A stretch of 64,000 bases of DNA from Lacibacter sediminis (GTDB taxonomy: Bacteria > Bacteroidota > Bacteroidia > Chitinophagales > Chitinophagaceae). Below the pieces are notes generated by a model. The model was not told where the DNA came from. It saw only the letters and a program-made list of their open reading frames with translations, and made no database searches. The position numbers were made by a program, and so were the translations under genes. Of this stretch, positions 25,978-34,998 are shown piece by piece (within the stretch, counting starts at the first letter, position 1; each line of letters starts with the position of its first letter). Where the stretch lies: assembly GCF_014168535.1 (NCBI RefSeq), contig NZ_CP060007.1, positions 248,001-312,000 on the forward strand. Direction: 5' to 3'.

Positions 25978-26805
25978 TTAACGATAACCAACCCATGTCC
26001 TGTTTCTTGCATCATACAGGAAATAAGTATTGTTGCTGAAACTGAAATTGAGTTTATCTTTTACAATAGCATCAGCAGGCAGTTTTAATTTCTGATACAA
26101 CAGGCCATCATTTTTACTGTACAATTCAATCTCTTTTGTCTGCACATTCAGCAAACCAAACTCCGCATTGCTGATGCCGGTGTACACAACTGTTGTTGTA
26201 TTATATTTTGTAAGCACGGCATTTGAATCAATTACAAGATCAGCAGGAGGGGGTGTTTTTTTTGAATAGCCTGTTTTCAACAAAAATGTTTTTTCTTTTA
26301 TTTCTGCACCGGTAGCGGCGTTATACGAAACAACAGTTGATCCCTTGAGGAAATGCACCAGGTTTTCCCGCAGGTTGTATTGTGCAACTGAATTAGGATG
26401 CGGTTGTAACTGGCCGGGTAAAAACTGTTTCACATCATATGGTACACCTGCATCATCCATTACATAAGTTACCCAACCTCCGTTGCCAAATACATTTCCC
26501 TGGAAAGTTTTGAGTGCGTTGTTATACCACAAGCCACGAACGTCGGCTAATATCGAAAGATCAGGTGGCGACATCATTTCACCCACCTGGTTAAAATAAG
26601 CAAAGCTGTATGTCTTATTGCCGGCAATTGTTGCATAGAAATAACGGTTCTTTCCATTCTGTGCAACGGTGCCGCCATTATCGCCACCTCTCGGCATTTT
26701 CAGTTCAATGGTTTTGCGTAGTTGACGAACAGATTGTGCATTGATACTGTCAATAAAAAAGATACTGCAAACAAAAACTGCTAAAACAATATTTGCCGGT
26801 TTCAT
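25978..26805 (-). CDS. Secreted protein of unknown function
   Basis: A 275-residue exported protein with a Sec signal (VLAVFVCSIFFIDSINAQ). The mature part has repeated beta-strand-like segments containing Tyr and Asn, such as NRYFYATIAG, TYSFAYFNQ, NTYFLYDARNRTWVGYR, suggesting a beta-propeller or beta-sandwich. No family recognised. The start at 26805 is chosen at the signal peptide. It lies in a same-strand run between the CPBP protease (53 bases upstream) and the zinc-ribbon gene. Confidence 0.7.
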   Translation of the reverse strand: MKPANIVLAVFVCSIFFIDSINAQSVRQLRKTIELKMPRGGDNGGTVAQNGKNRYFYATIAGNKTYSFAYFNQVGEMMSPPDLSILADVRGLWYNNALKTFQGNVFGNGGWVTYVMDDAGVPYDVKQFLPGQLQPHPNSVAQYNLRENLVHFLKGSTVVSYNAATGAEIKEKTFLLKTGYSKKTPPPADLVIDSNAVLTKYNTTTVVYTGISNAEFGLLNVQTKEIELYSKNDGLLYQKLKLPADAIVKDKLNFSFSNNTYFLYDARNRTWVGYR

Positions 26806-26857
26806 GAAAAACGGATTGATGAAGAATAAAATTAACGAAAGCTGCAGCACTTACTTG

Positions 26858-27751
26858 TTAAAAAATGAAACCGAAGAGTTCCATCAGCAAGGCAATACTG
26901 ATGTGTACCAGCAAACCGCCCCATATACTTTTGCTGTGGTAAGAAATACTGCCGAGGATCAATCCGCCAAAAAAACTACTAACCGCTTCCATCATTGGTT
27001 TGCCGAGGTGAATGGAAAAGTAAAACAATGCTACCGGCAAGAGACATTGCTTGCCGATGAGTTTTGAAAGAGCGATAATGAGAAAACCACGAAAGAAAAA
27101 TTCAATGGTAAAAAAATCAGCTGCGTAGGCTGTTTCAAATAATAAATAATGAAAGGGATTTGCTGCATCGCCCAACTGCCGGCCAACGATAGCTGCTTTG
27201 GGATATACCAGCGAAAAGTCATGTTGTAACGATGCCCACACAAGCAGCGGTAACATAACAGCGATCAACAAAACATAGGTCTTCAGCGATTGTGTTTGTT
27301 TGATACCGTATAAGGTCCATTTTTTTTCCAACAGCCAATGCACGAGCATGAGCAGCGGCAACACAATAAGCAAAGCTCCGAACCAATTCATCGGTTGCTG
27401 AAAAGCTTTCTGGTAATGACCACCGACCGTACTAGATAATAACTTATGAAAGGGTAGTGAAACTTTTAGCGCAAATAGAATTGGTGCAGCAATCAATATG
27501 AATTGTACTTGTTTTTTTTGGAACAGTGCTGTTCCGTTTTGAATCAGAAATCCGGCTGTAAAAAAGAAAAAGAACAGTAAGCTATACCAAATAAATGCGT
27601 AGTTAAAAGGAACGTTGCGCAACCAAAATGAAACAGAAGTATAATAGTTAAGAAAACAAACAACAGCGATCAATAAAAAACTGATCGCATATTTTTTGAA
27701 CATTGCCGGTTGCAACAGATCGGCAACTGTGGTAGCAAAGAGTTTTTTCAA
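26858..27751 (-). CDS. CPBP-family intramembrane metalloprotease
   Basis: A membrane protein of about eight helices with the CPBP (CAAX protease/bacteriocin-processing) motifs in the C-terminal half. These are motif 1 as EFFFRG (the usual EExxxR with the first Glu replaced by Ile), motif 2 FSIHLGKP, and motif 3 with His in GGLLVHISIALL. The loss of one Glu of motif 1 is common in some subfamilies but leaves activity uncertain. The start is TTG 27751, or ATG 27703 if the first 16 codons are not translated. Located 40 bases downstream of obgE on the same strand. Confidence 0.82.
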   Translation of the reverse strand: MKKLFATTVADLLQPAMFKKYAISFLLIAVVCFLNYYTSVSFWLRNVPFNYAFIWYSLLFFFFFTAGFLIQNGTALFQKKQVQFILIAAPILFALKVSLPFHKLLSSTVGGHYQKAFQQPMNWFGALLIVLPLLMLVHWLLEKKWTLYGIKQTQSLKTYVLLIAVMLPLLVWASLQHDFSLVYPKAAIVGRQLGDAANPFHYLLFETAYAADFFTIEFFFRGFLIIALSKLIGKQCLLPVALFYFSIHLGKPMMEAVSSFFGGLILGSISYHSKSIWGGLLVHISIALLMELFGFIF

Positions 27752-27791
27752 AACAATAAGTTAGGCTTTTTTGAAAGGTACTCAGCTTGTA

Positions 27792-28781
27792 CTAAGCATT
27801 CAACTTCTGCCACAGAATATCTTTCAGCTCAGTGAGTCCCTTACCTGTAACAGATGAAATAAATACATGCGGAATATTTTTCGGCAATTCTTTTTCAATT
27901 GCTTCTTTCAATTCATCATCCAGCATATCGCTTTTACTGATAGCAATGATGAATTCTTTCTGCAGCATTTCAGGGTTATATTCTTCCAGTTCCTTATGCA
28001 AAATTTCAAATTCTTTTTTGTGATCATCACAATCGGCCGGAATTAAAAACAGTAACACAGCATTGCGTTCAATATGCCTTAGGAAACGATGACCAAGACC
28101 TTTGCCTTCAGCAGCACCTTCAATAATTCCCGGCAGATCAGCAATGCAAAAACTTTTTCCATCACGGTATTCAACCATGCCGAGCTGTGGCACCAACGTG
28201 GTAAATGCGTAATCAGCAATCTTCGGCTTTGCAGCAGTGATCGATGAAAGCAAGGTTGATTTACCGGCATTCGGAAATCCTACCAAACCAACATCAGCCA
28301 ATACTTTTAACTCCAACTGCATCCAACCTTCTACACCGGGTTCACCGGGTTGCGCATGTTCAGGTGCCTGGTTGGTAGGCGTTGCAAAATTGGCATTGCC
28401 CAAACCGCCACGTCCACCTTTCATTAAGATGATTTGCTGACCATGTTCCAGAATTTCAGCCTTCACTTCACCAGTTATTTCATCACGTGCAATGGTACCC
28501 AATGGCACTTCAATAATAATATCCTTGCCATCCTTACCGGTCATATTGTTCTTGCCGCCCGGATCGCCATCATCGGCCAACACATTTTTATAATAACGTA
28601 AATGGAGTAAGGTCCAGAGTTGCGAATTGCCTCTTAAAATAATATGAGCGCCACGGCCGCCATCCCCACCATCAGGTCCACCAAAGGCAGTGAGTTTATT
28701 CCGCATAAAATGCTTGATACCCGCACCACCATGCCCGCTGCGGCAAAATACCCGTATGTAATCAATAAAGTTCTTTTCCAT
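27792..28781 (-). CDS. obgE: GTPase Obg/CgtA
   Basis: A ribosome-associated GTPase for 50S assembly and stress control. The N-terminal glycine-rich Obg fold (about 1-158, [30 protein letters not shown]) is followed by the G domain with G1 GFPNAGKST, switch TTLVPQ, G3 [10 protein letters not shown]4 SKSD and G5 SSVTGKG. The 329-residue length is the short form without a C-terminal extension. Start ATG 28781 lies 8 bases downstream of a TATCTTTG element, so the message has almost no leader. First gene of a probable run with the CPBP protease. Confidence 0.96.
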   Translation of the reverse strand: MEKNFIDYIRVFCRSGHGGAGIKHFMRNKLTAFGGPDGGDGGRGAHIILRGNSQLWTLLHLRYYKNVLADDGDPGGKNNMTGKDGKDIIIEVPLGTIARDEITGEVKAEILEHGQQIILMKGGRGGLGNANFATPTNQAPEHAQPGEPGVEGWMQLELKVLADVGLVGFPNAGKSTLLSSITAAKPKIADYAFTTLVPQLGMVEYRDGKSFCIADLPGIIEGAAEGKGLGHRFLRHIERNAVLLFLIPADCDDHKKEFEILHKELEEYNPEMLQKEFIIAISKSDMLDDELKEAIEKELPKNIPHVFISSVTGKGLTELKDILWQKLNA

Positions 28782-28789
28782 GCTGGCGG

Positions 28790-28797
28790 CAAAGATA
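28790..28797 (-). promoter_or_regulatory. -7 element of obgE
   Basis: Reads TATCTTTG on the minus strand, 8 bases before the obgE ATG. This implies a nearly leaderless transcript. No convincing -33. Confidence 0.5.
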
Positions 28798-28907
28798 GTT
28801 TTTATGGAGCGAGCAGCCGTATTTCTGTTCAATTGCATGGGCGTTGCACACTTGTGCTATAGAATCTGTATTGGAAACCAAGCAATAGATTTAATTTTCA
28901 GAAAATA

Positions 28908-28938
28908 TTGAAAATACGGAAAATAAGATTTAAGTTTG
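28908..28938 (+). promoter_or_regulatory. Promoter of the small membrane protein pair
   Basis: TTG (28908-28910), a 20-base spacer and TAAGTTTG (28931-28938), 26 bases before ATG 28965. Confidence 0.6.
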
Positions 28939-28964
28939 TGCTGTCATTCAATCAAACAGGTTTT

Positions 28965-29327
28965 ATGAACACAATCGCCTACATCGTTTACTTACTGCTC
29001 ACTTATCTTATCACAGTACATGTGGGGTTGAGGTTTTACAGAAACGGAAGGCTTTATATTCTCAATTTGCTGAACGCCGACGATGAACTCACCAATTTCA
29101 TAAATCGATTATTACTCGTTGGCTACTATCTTCTCAACCTTGGTTATGCAGCCATCATGATCAGCTTTTGGGAACCCATTACCAGTTGGCTTCATCTGTT
29201 CACCAGTATCTGCATTATGACCGGCCGCATTATGCTGACACTTGGCGTGATCCACTTCATAAATATGACAGTGATTTATTTTCTAAGTAAGCAAAAACAA
29301 TCTCTTCTCACTTCAAAAAAGAAATAG
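28965..29327 (+). CDS. Small integral membrane protein, paralogue of the next gene
   Basis: 120 residues with three or four hydrophobic helices. The topology and the segments YLLLTYLITVHVGLRFYRNGR and LLVGYYLLNLGYA closely parallel the next protein. Function unknown. The start at ATG 28965 follows a good promoter; upstream codons would overlap it. It lies only 2 bases from the next gene, so the pair is co-transcribed and may form a hetero-oligomer (inference). Confidence 0.75.
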   Translation: MNTIAYIVYLLLTYLITVHVGLRFYRNGRLYILNLLNADDELTNFINRLLLVGYYLLNLGYAAIMISFWEPITSWLHLFTSICIMTGRIMLTLGVIHFINMTVIYFLSKQKQSLLTSKKK

Positions 29328-29329
29328 TC

Positions 29330-29731
29330 ATGAACACTTCTTTCAACTTCACCGCCTACCTTATTTATCTACCTGTTGTTATTTCTCTTACCTGGTATGT
29401 AGCCTATGTGCTCTTTAGAAACAGTCGGACTTTTATGCTCGATATTTTTCACGGCAAAGAAGAAATAGCCACCTCAACAAACACACTGTTTAAAACAGGC
29501 TTTTACTTATTGAATCTTGGCTTTGCTCTTGTGATTATGGAAATAGCAGCAGACATTCTTGATGGACAAACAATGCTTGAAATACTGAGTTATAAAATCG
29601 GCGGCTTCAGTATTTATTTAGGGCTTATGTTGTTCTTTAATCTATATCTTTTCTTCAGGGGAAGAAGAGTATCAAGAGAACGCAGTCGCATTGCTGAGAT
29701 CGTAAAGAATGCAGAACAACGAAATGTATAG
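29330..29731 (+). CDS. Small integral membrane protein, paralogue of the previous gene
   Basis: 133 residues, four predicted helices. It shares the pattern YVLFRNSRTFMLDIF and TGFYLLNLGFALVIM with the upstream protein, so they arose by tandem duplication. It ends in a basic tail. No known family recognised. The two-gene unit ends in a strong bidirectional terminator at 29744-29769. Confidence 0.75.
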   Translation: MNTSFNFTAYLIYLPVVISLTWYVAYVLFRNSRTFMLDIFHGKEEIATSTNTLFKTGFYLLNLGFALVIMEIAADILDGQTMLEILSYKIGGFSIYLGLMLFFNLYLFFRGRRVSRERSRIAEIVKNAEQRNV

Positions 29732-29743
29732 TGTTACTGATAA

Positions 29744-29775
29744 AAAGCCCCGTTTACAAACGGGGCTTTACTTTT
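29744..29775. terminator. Bidirectional terminator
   Basis: AAAGCCCCGTTT (29744-29755), loop AC, AAACGGGGCTTT (29758-29769), with A/T runs on both sides. It lies between convergent genes. Confidence 0.9.
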
Positions 29776-30368
29776 TATCCTTTCAATTTCTTCCAGTTCT
29801 CATACAATTTTTCCTGCTCGGGTCTGTCGGCAGGAATTTCCCGCAATGGTTCGCAGGCTTCCCATTCATGCATCATTTCATTCGGTAATGATTGATAGAG
29901 TTGTGTCCCCTTTGTTTTCCAAGAGATCATTTCGTCTGTTACTTCTTTTATCTTTTTTGCAGGGTTGCCCACTATTAAACTTCTTGGTTCAAACACTTCG
30001 CCTTCTTTTAGAAAACTTAATGCGCCCACAATACACTCATCACCCAACTGCACATTATCCATGATCACACTGTTCATCCCAACCAAACAATTGCGGCCAA
30101 TGGTTGCGCCATGTATCACTGCCCCATGACCAATATGTGCTCCTTCTTTCAATAAAACTGTTATACCTGGAAACATATGAATCGTACAGTTCTCCTGCAC
30201 ATTGCATCCATCTTCCAAAACTATTCCGCCCCAATCTCCACGCAAAGCAGCGCCAGGTCCAATGTAGCAATGTTTACCAATGATCACATTGCCTGTAACC
30301 GTTGCTTGCGGATGCACAAATGATGTTTCATGTACAACGGGGATGAAGCCTTTTAATTTGTAGATCAT
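29775..30368 (-). CDS. paaY: Phenylacetate pathway acyltransferase/thioesterase-like hexapeptide protein PaaY
   Basis: A 197-residue left-handed beta-helix protein of the gamma-carbonic anhydrase type. Hexapeptide repeats fill the first 130 residues. Visible landmarks are FVHPQATVTG, GPGAALRGDWG, CTIHMF, GHGAVIHG, VGMNSVIMDN and IVGNPAKKIKE, which match PaaY closely. The C-terminal PLREI segment is also PaaY-like. PaaY is reported as a thioesterase that relieves toxic CoA adducts in phenylacetate catabolism. Its ATG overlaps the stop of paaI by four bases, which supports the assignment. Confidence 0.9.
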   Translation of the reverse strand: MIYKLKGFIPVVHETSFVHPQATVTGNVIIGKHCYIGPGAALRGDWGGIVLEDGCNVQENCTIHMFPGITVLLKEGAHIGHGAVIHGATIGRNCLVGMNSVIMDNVQLGDECIVGALSFLKEGEVFEPRSLIVGNPAKKIKEVTDEMISWKTKGTQLYQSLPNEMMHEWEACEPLREIPADRPEQEKLYENWKKLKG

Positions 30369-30775
30369 GCTAATGTTTTACCGGTTCTGTAACAGGTGCC
30401 CTTAAACTGCGCCACCAAATGATCTTTCTGGTTGTAGATCTGGATATGATATAACCCCGTTGATCTTCCGTTGTGCAATTCTTTTGCTTCAGCAGTCAGC
30501 ACATCACCTACATGAACAGGCTTAAGAAAATTGATTGAGGTATCCAGTGCTACTGATAAATTATTGCGGTTGTTGCAGGCAAATGCAAAAGCACTATCAC
30601 CTAACGAAAAGGCTACACCACCATGCACAATACCAAAGCCGTTGATCATTTCAGGCCGAACGGTCATATTGATCTTACTGTATCCTTCTTTTATATCGAT
30701 TACCTGTATACCCAGCCATTGACTGAACAGATCATGTTTCATCATGTGATCGACCACTTCTTTTGCTGATGGCAT
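30365..30775 (-). CDS. paaI: Hydroxyphenylacetyl-CoA thioesterase PaaI
   Basis: A 136-residue hotdog-fold thioesterase that hydrolyses ring-hydroxylated phenylacetyl-CoA to rescue CoA. The catalytic region reads NGFGIVHGGVAFSLGDSAFAFA, with GxVHGG and the Asp expected for PaaI. The C-terminus contains GRSTGLYHIQIYN and VAQFKGTCYRTG. Length is normal. It is co-translated with paaY through a 4-base overlap. Confidence 0.93.
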   Translation of the reverse strand: MPSAKEVVDHMMKHDLFSQWLGIQVIDIKEGYSKINMTVRPEMINGFGIVHGGVAFSLGDSAFAFACNNRNNLSVALDTSINFLKPVHVGDVLTAEAKELHNGRSTGLYHIQIYNQKDHLVAQFKGTCYRTGKTLA

Positions 30776-31127
30776 AATTGTTTAATTTAAGTTTAATTAA
30801 GTTGGTTTTCAAAAAACAGTAAACTCTTCTGCTTTTTTCAACCAAAAGGACGATTGATTTCAAGTGTGTGAAAGTATTGAATTTCTTAAACTCACGGCTG
30901 TAAGCTGCCTTTGATCAGAAAATCTAAAAAATACCTAACACCGCCAGCATTCCGGCGCTCAATTAAGTATAAACCGCTACTGTAAATAAGTAGTTAGTTG
31001 AACCATGTAGTAGACAAACCGATTATACAATGGGTGATTGTTCTATAAGTGAAACTGATTAGTTCGGCTACTTTTACCTCTTAATTGAACCAACGGTTCA
31101 CTTTAGTCACCAATCTCCGGTATCCAA
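30776..31127. other. 352-base intergenic region between divergent genes
   Basis: AT-rich region upstream of both paaI (minus) and the surface-protein gene (plus). No exact TAnnTTTG was found; near matches (for example TACTTTTA near 31072) are present. It holds a 15-base palindrome TGAACC-AAC-GGTTCA at 31086-31100, 27 bases before the ATG at 31128, a possible operator. No RNA gene or riboswitch recognised. Confidence 0.4.
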
Positions 31128-32663
31128 ATGAAAAATCTTTTTGTATTAATTGTGTGTGCCTGTACGGTAAGTGTGAGTGCCCAAATTGGCATTGGTACGA
31201 CGTCGCCAACTTCAACTTTAGATGTGAGAGGATCGCTTTCACTCAATTACAGAGCTTTCTCCAGTTCAACCACCGCCTCATCAACCGACAATACGCTTTT
31301 GTTTACCGGAAATTCAGCGGCAACTGTTACGTTGCCTGATGCTACAGGTTGCGCAGGACGGGTATACTCAATTAAAAATGCAAGTACCACAAGCCCTGTA
31401 CCTGTATTAACTGTTGCTACTACATCTTCGCAAACAATTGATGGGAGTTCTGCTTTATTACTATCTAGCAACAAGTCAATTGTAACTGTTGTGAGTGATG
31501 GGGCGAATTGGAATATTATGAGCTCCGGCATTGTAAAAGCAAGAAATAATTTTGTGTTGGTGCAATCAACTGCCGACTTACCTGCACCGGTAGCGGGAAT
31601 AATTACATTGGTTTCAGGTACTACATATGAAATAAACGGAACGATCGTATTAACGAGCAAGATCAACCTGAATGGATGTTATTTAATTGGGAAAGATGCC
31701 AATAATGATAAACTGATTTATTCTCCATCCAGTGGCGAGTTGTTTACAGGCACAAAAGGGGGTACCATAAAAACACTCACACTTGTAGCCAGCACAACTG
31801 GCTCCAAATTATTTAATCTTGATCTGGGTTCAACTGAAAGCCTGCTTGTACGGGATAATATTATTGCAAGTTGCAAAGATGTTGGCCTGGTAAAAGGCGG
31901 CAATATTATATTCTTTAGTGTTGTTAGTTACGTTGGTAATACAACAGGGATCACTTACGAAAATAACAACAACTTATTACTCGACAATATGGCGTGGTTC
32001 TCTACAAACGCCGGCACGTTTGAAAAACTGGTGGGTAGCTTTGGAGTAATAGAAAAACTGGGAGGATTCAGTCACTCAATGTCATCATTATCTGCCACGG
32101 GTATAGATGTAAGCGGTATTACCAGTATTAGCGATGCGGGCAATTTAAAAAACACAGCATTTCTTGGCACCGGAACAAAAGTAAATGGAAGTTTCTCAAG
32201 TAAATGGGAGGTAGAGGCACCGGGTTTAACAACAGAAAAAGATGATGTGGCAACAGGTAATCTTTATCTTACATCTGCTAATGCCACAAGTTTCTCTGGC
32301 GTTAATACACCAACCAAAGTTTTAGGAACAACAACTGCCGTAGGTCTTTTCAGAGTAAGCTCAGCAACAAACAACCGCCTGGTTTATGATGGCTCTAAAA
32401 CACGTCGTTTCTCTGTCACAGGTTCTGTGAGTGTAACATCTTCTTCTGCTAATAAATATTTTTCTTTCTATATCTATAAAAACGGCGTAAAACTTCCTGA
32501 ATCAGAACAAGCCATGCGTTTATCTACGGGTGTAGACAAAGGATCGTTGACAATAACCTGTACAGTACAACTTTCTACAAACGATTATATTGAAATATGG
32601 GCAGAGAATACATCTGACGGAAGCAGTATGACAGTAGAAACATTAAATCTTACTATTAAATAA
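31128..32663 (+). CDS. Secreted fibre-like surface protein with C-terminal jelly-roll domain
   Basis: A 511-residue exported protein (signal ending SVSAQ). The start of the mature part, IGIGTTSPTSTLDVRGSL, is the motif found at the start of many Bacteroidota surface and fibre proteins. A long Ser/Thr/Val-rich region (about 30-390) looks like beta-helix or stacked beta. The last 110 residues (from FRVSSATNNR) resemble a C1q/TNF-like jelly-roll such as fibre tips carry. Probably an adhesin. Followed after 23 bases by a T9SS-sorted protein. Confidence 0.7.
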   Translation: MKNLFVLIVCACTVSVSAQIGIGTTSPTSTLDVRGSLSLNYRAFSSSTTASSTDNTLLFTGNSAATVTLPDATGCAGRVYSIKNASTTSPVPVLTVATTSSQTIDGSSALLLSSNKSIVTVVSDGANWNIMSSGIVKARNNFVLVQSTADLPAPVAGIITLVSGTTYEINGTIVLTSKINLNGCYLIGKDANNDKLIYSPSSGELFTGTKGGTIKTLTLVASTTGSKLFNLDLGSTESLLVRDNIIASCKDVGLVKGGNIIFFSVVSYVGNTTGITYENNNNLLLDNMAWFSTNAGTFEKLVGSFGVIEKLGGFSHSMSSLSATGIDVSGITSISDAGNLKNTAFLGTGTKVNGSFSSKWEVEAPGLTTEKDDVATGNLYLTSANATSFSGVNTPTKVLGTTTAVGLFRVSSATNNRLVYDGSKTRRFSVTGSVSVTSSSANKYFSFYIYKNGVKLPESEQAMRLSTGVDKGSLTITCTVQLSTNDYIEIWAENTSDGSSMTVETLNLTIK

Positions 32664-32686
32664 GCAGGGACCATTACCTAAATGTT

Positions 32687-34138
32687 ATGAAGAAAATAAT
32701 CTGCTTACTGGTATTTTGCTCAGCCGTGCTTTTAATAAGTGCGCAGGTTGATGTTACAAATAATGGGACACTTTACATCACGGGTAATACCGATACCATT
32801 TCTGTTATTGGCAACTTTACAAATGCTTCTTCTGCATCCCTCACCAATAATGGACTGTTTTATGCAAAACAGAACTATACAAACAACCAGGCTTCAACGC
32901 CTGTTGGAACAGGTGAGTTAACGCTGAATGGAACAGGTGCACAATACATCAGTACAACAAGTACTTCGCCTTTTTATAAACTGACGATCAATAAACCCTC
33001 AGGACTCGCAACACTTGCTTCTGCTGTTACGATCAACAATACGCTGACATTCACTGCAGGTAAGTTATCACTTGACAACTACGATATGACTATGGCAAAC
33101 AGTGCTGCCATTAGTGGAGCTGGTACAAATACCTACCTGATTGCTGTTGGGAGTGGTGTATTGAAACAGCAGATAGCTGCATTAGGTTCTAAAGCATTTC
33201 CTGTTGGCACTTCAGCCGCATATACACCAATTACTATTTCGTTGGCAATGTTTTCAACAACCGATGTATTTAATGTGCGAATGTTGCCTGCGGTATATGT
33301 AAATGGAACAACAGGAAATACGATGAGTTCGAACTCTGTGAATACAACATGGATGGTTTCTGAAACAGTGAATGGAGGTTCAAATGCATCGCTTACCTGT
33401 CAATGGCCTGCATCATTAGAACTGACGGGTTTCAACAGAGTATTCAGCCGTCTTGCACATTACACTTCGTCGGCATGGGATTATGGGTTGATGAATATCA
33501 TGGCATCGGGGTCGAATCCTTACACAGTTACACGTGCCGGATTTACCAGCTTCTCTCCTTTTGCAGTAACGATGATGATGGCAATTTTGCCAACAGGCAC
33601 ACTTGAAATAATTGGCAAGAATAAGGAGAATGAAAACCTGATCAACTGGTCAACTTCATCAGAACAAAGCACTGCATATTTTGCTGTTGAAGCGTCGTTG
33701 AACGGAACTGATTTTACAGAAGCAGGCAGGGTAGTGGCAGCTGGAAACAGTAACAATGTAAGTACTTATAATTTTGTTCATCGTGAGATCAATCAGCATT
33801 CGTATTACTATCGTATAAAGCAGGTGGATGCAGATGGAAAGATTACCTATTCAAAAACCATCCGTATAAATGTTGCAGCGTTAAGAGCTGCTACACTTTA
33901 TCCTAATCCTGTAAAAGATAAAACAACCATCAGTTTTTCATTACAACAGAGTTCGTCAATTACAGCGAATATCATCAATGTATCGGGCTTATTGATCAAA
34001 ACAATTGGCCAGCGTTATACAAAAGGAGATCATAAAATGCATCTTGATCTGAGTATGCTCCCAGCAGGATCATACAATCTTCAGCTGAAAGATGATATAG
34101 GGAATGTGCAAACTTTCCAATTCATTAAGACCAACTAA
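32687..34138 (+). CDS. Secreted beta-rich protein with type A T9SS sorting domain
   Basis: A 483-residue protein: signal peptide ending LISAQ, Asn/Thr-rich beta region (about 20-310), a fibronectin-like module (about 315-395, LINWSTSSEQSTAYFAVE), then a type A sorting domain (about 400-483). The sorting domain has LYPNPVKDKTTISF, GLLIKTIG and LPAGSYNLQL. Export through the type IX system and surface attachment are expected. It is the second gene of a two-gene operon with the fibre-like protein and ends in a terminator. Confidence 0.85.
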   Translation: MKKIICLLVFCSAVLLISAQVDVTNNGTLYITGNTDTISVIGNFTNASSASLTNNGLFYAKQNYTNNQASTPVGTGELTLNGTGAQYISTTSTSPFYKLTINKPSGLATLASAVTINNTLTFTAGKLSLDNYDMTMANSAAISGAGTNTYLIAVGSGVLKQQIAALGSKAFPVGTSAAYTPITISLAMFSTTDVFNVRMLPAVYVNGTTGNTMSSNSVNTTWMVSETVNGGSNASLTCQWPASLELTGFNRVFSRLAHYTSSAWDYGLMNIMASGSNPYTVTRAGFTSFSPFAVTMMMAILPTGTLEIIGKNKENENLINWSTSSEQSTAYFAVEASLNGTDFTEAGRVVAAGNSNNVSTYNFVHREINQHSYYYRIKQVDADGKITYSKTIRINVAALRAATLYPNPVKDKTTISFSLQQSSSITANIINVSGLLIKTIGQRYTKGDHKMHLDLSMLPAGSYNLQLKDDIGNVQTFQFIKTN

Positions 34139-34164
34139 GACTACTTGCTTACCACTGATGACAG

Positions 34165-34194
34165 GCCCGTTGCAATTTGTAGCGGGCTTTTTTA
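34165..34194 (+). terminator. Terminator after the surface protein operon
   Basis: GCCCG (34165-34169) pairs with CGGGC (34183-34187), followed by seven T then ATTTT. Confidence 0.7.
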
Positions 34195-34968
34195 TTTTCC
34201 GTTGAAGCTTGCCTGTCTTTTTTCGAGGAACGCATTGATGCCTTCCTGATAATCTTCAGTTGATGCAGCTTTCTGTTGAAACTGATCTTCCAGTTGCAAT
34301 TGTTCTTCCCAGGAATTATTGAATGAATAATTCAATACATGCTTTGTATATGCTAAACCTTTGGTTGGCATGTTGGCTAATGTATGAGCGATCTTTTTAC
34401 TCTCTGCTTCAAACAGATCAGCAGCAAATACTTTATAGATCATCCCCATTTTCTCAGCTTCTGCTGCTGAAACTTTATCACCCGTCATCATTAAGGCACT
34501 TGCTTTTTGCCAGCCGATCAATCGGGGTAGAGTAAATGTGCCGCCACTGTCGGGTATCAAACCAATTTTTGAAAATGCCTGGATGAACGATGCAGACTCT
34601 GCTGCAACAACAATATCGCAACACAAAGCAATGTTGGCACCTGCACCGGCAGCAACACCATTAACTGCTGCAATAACAGGCTTCGGTAAATTGCGGATGC
34701 GTTTAACAATAGGGTTGTAATGCTCCGATAAAATTTGTGCCAGCTCAATTTTATGTTCACCTACCAATTCACCAATATCCTGCCCTGCACTGAATGCCTT
34801 GCCTGCACCGGTGATATAGACACAACGTATTTCATGAAGTGAAGCACATTCATCGAGCCGGTTTTGTAACAGAAGTGCCATTTCACGGTTAAATGAATTG
34901 AATTTATCAGGTCGATTCAAAGTGATGTAAGCAATGGAATTTTTTATTTCAAAAAGAATGGATGACAT
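34192..34968 (-). CDS. paaG: 2-(1,2-epoxy-1,2-dihydrophenyl)acetyl-CoA isomerase PaaG
   Basis: A crotonase-fold enzyme that converts the ring epoxide made by PaaABCE to the oxepin-CoA. 258 residues with family landmarks in order: LNRPDKFNSFN, GAGKAFSAGQDIGEL, PKPVIAAVNGVAAGAGANIALCCDIV (oxyanion hole), FSKIGLIPDSGGTFTLPRLIG and a C-terminal EGINAFLEKRQASFNGK. These resemble E. coli PaaG more closely than PaaF. Start ATG 34968. It is separated from the other paa genes by a surface-protein operon on one side and mgtC on the other. Confidence 0.9.
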   Translation of the reverse strand: MSSILFEIKNSIAYITLNRPDKFNSFNREMALLLQNRLDECASLHEIRCVYITGAGKAFSAGQDIGELVGEHKIELAQILSEHYNPIVKRIRNLPKPVIAAVNGVAAGAGANIALCCDIVVAAESASFIQAFSKIGLIPDSGGTFTLPRLIGWQKASALMMTGDKVSAAEAEKMGMIYKVFAADLFEAESKKIAHTLANMPTKGLAYTKHVLNYSFNNSWEEQLQLEDQFQQKAASTEDYQEGINAFLEKRQASFNGK

Positions 34969-34998
34969 ATGCAGCAATGTTATGATTAAAAGTAGAAG

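Noticed and set aside
30900..31020. Possible riboswitch between paaI and the surface protein gene (ACCGCTACTGTAAATAAGTAGT)
   Set aside because: The segment only superficially recalls a cobalamin box; the other conserved elements are missing and the downstream gene is unrelated.
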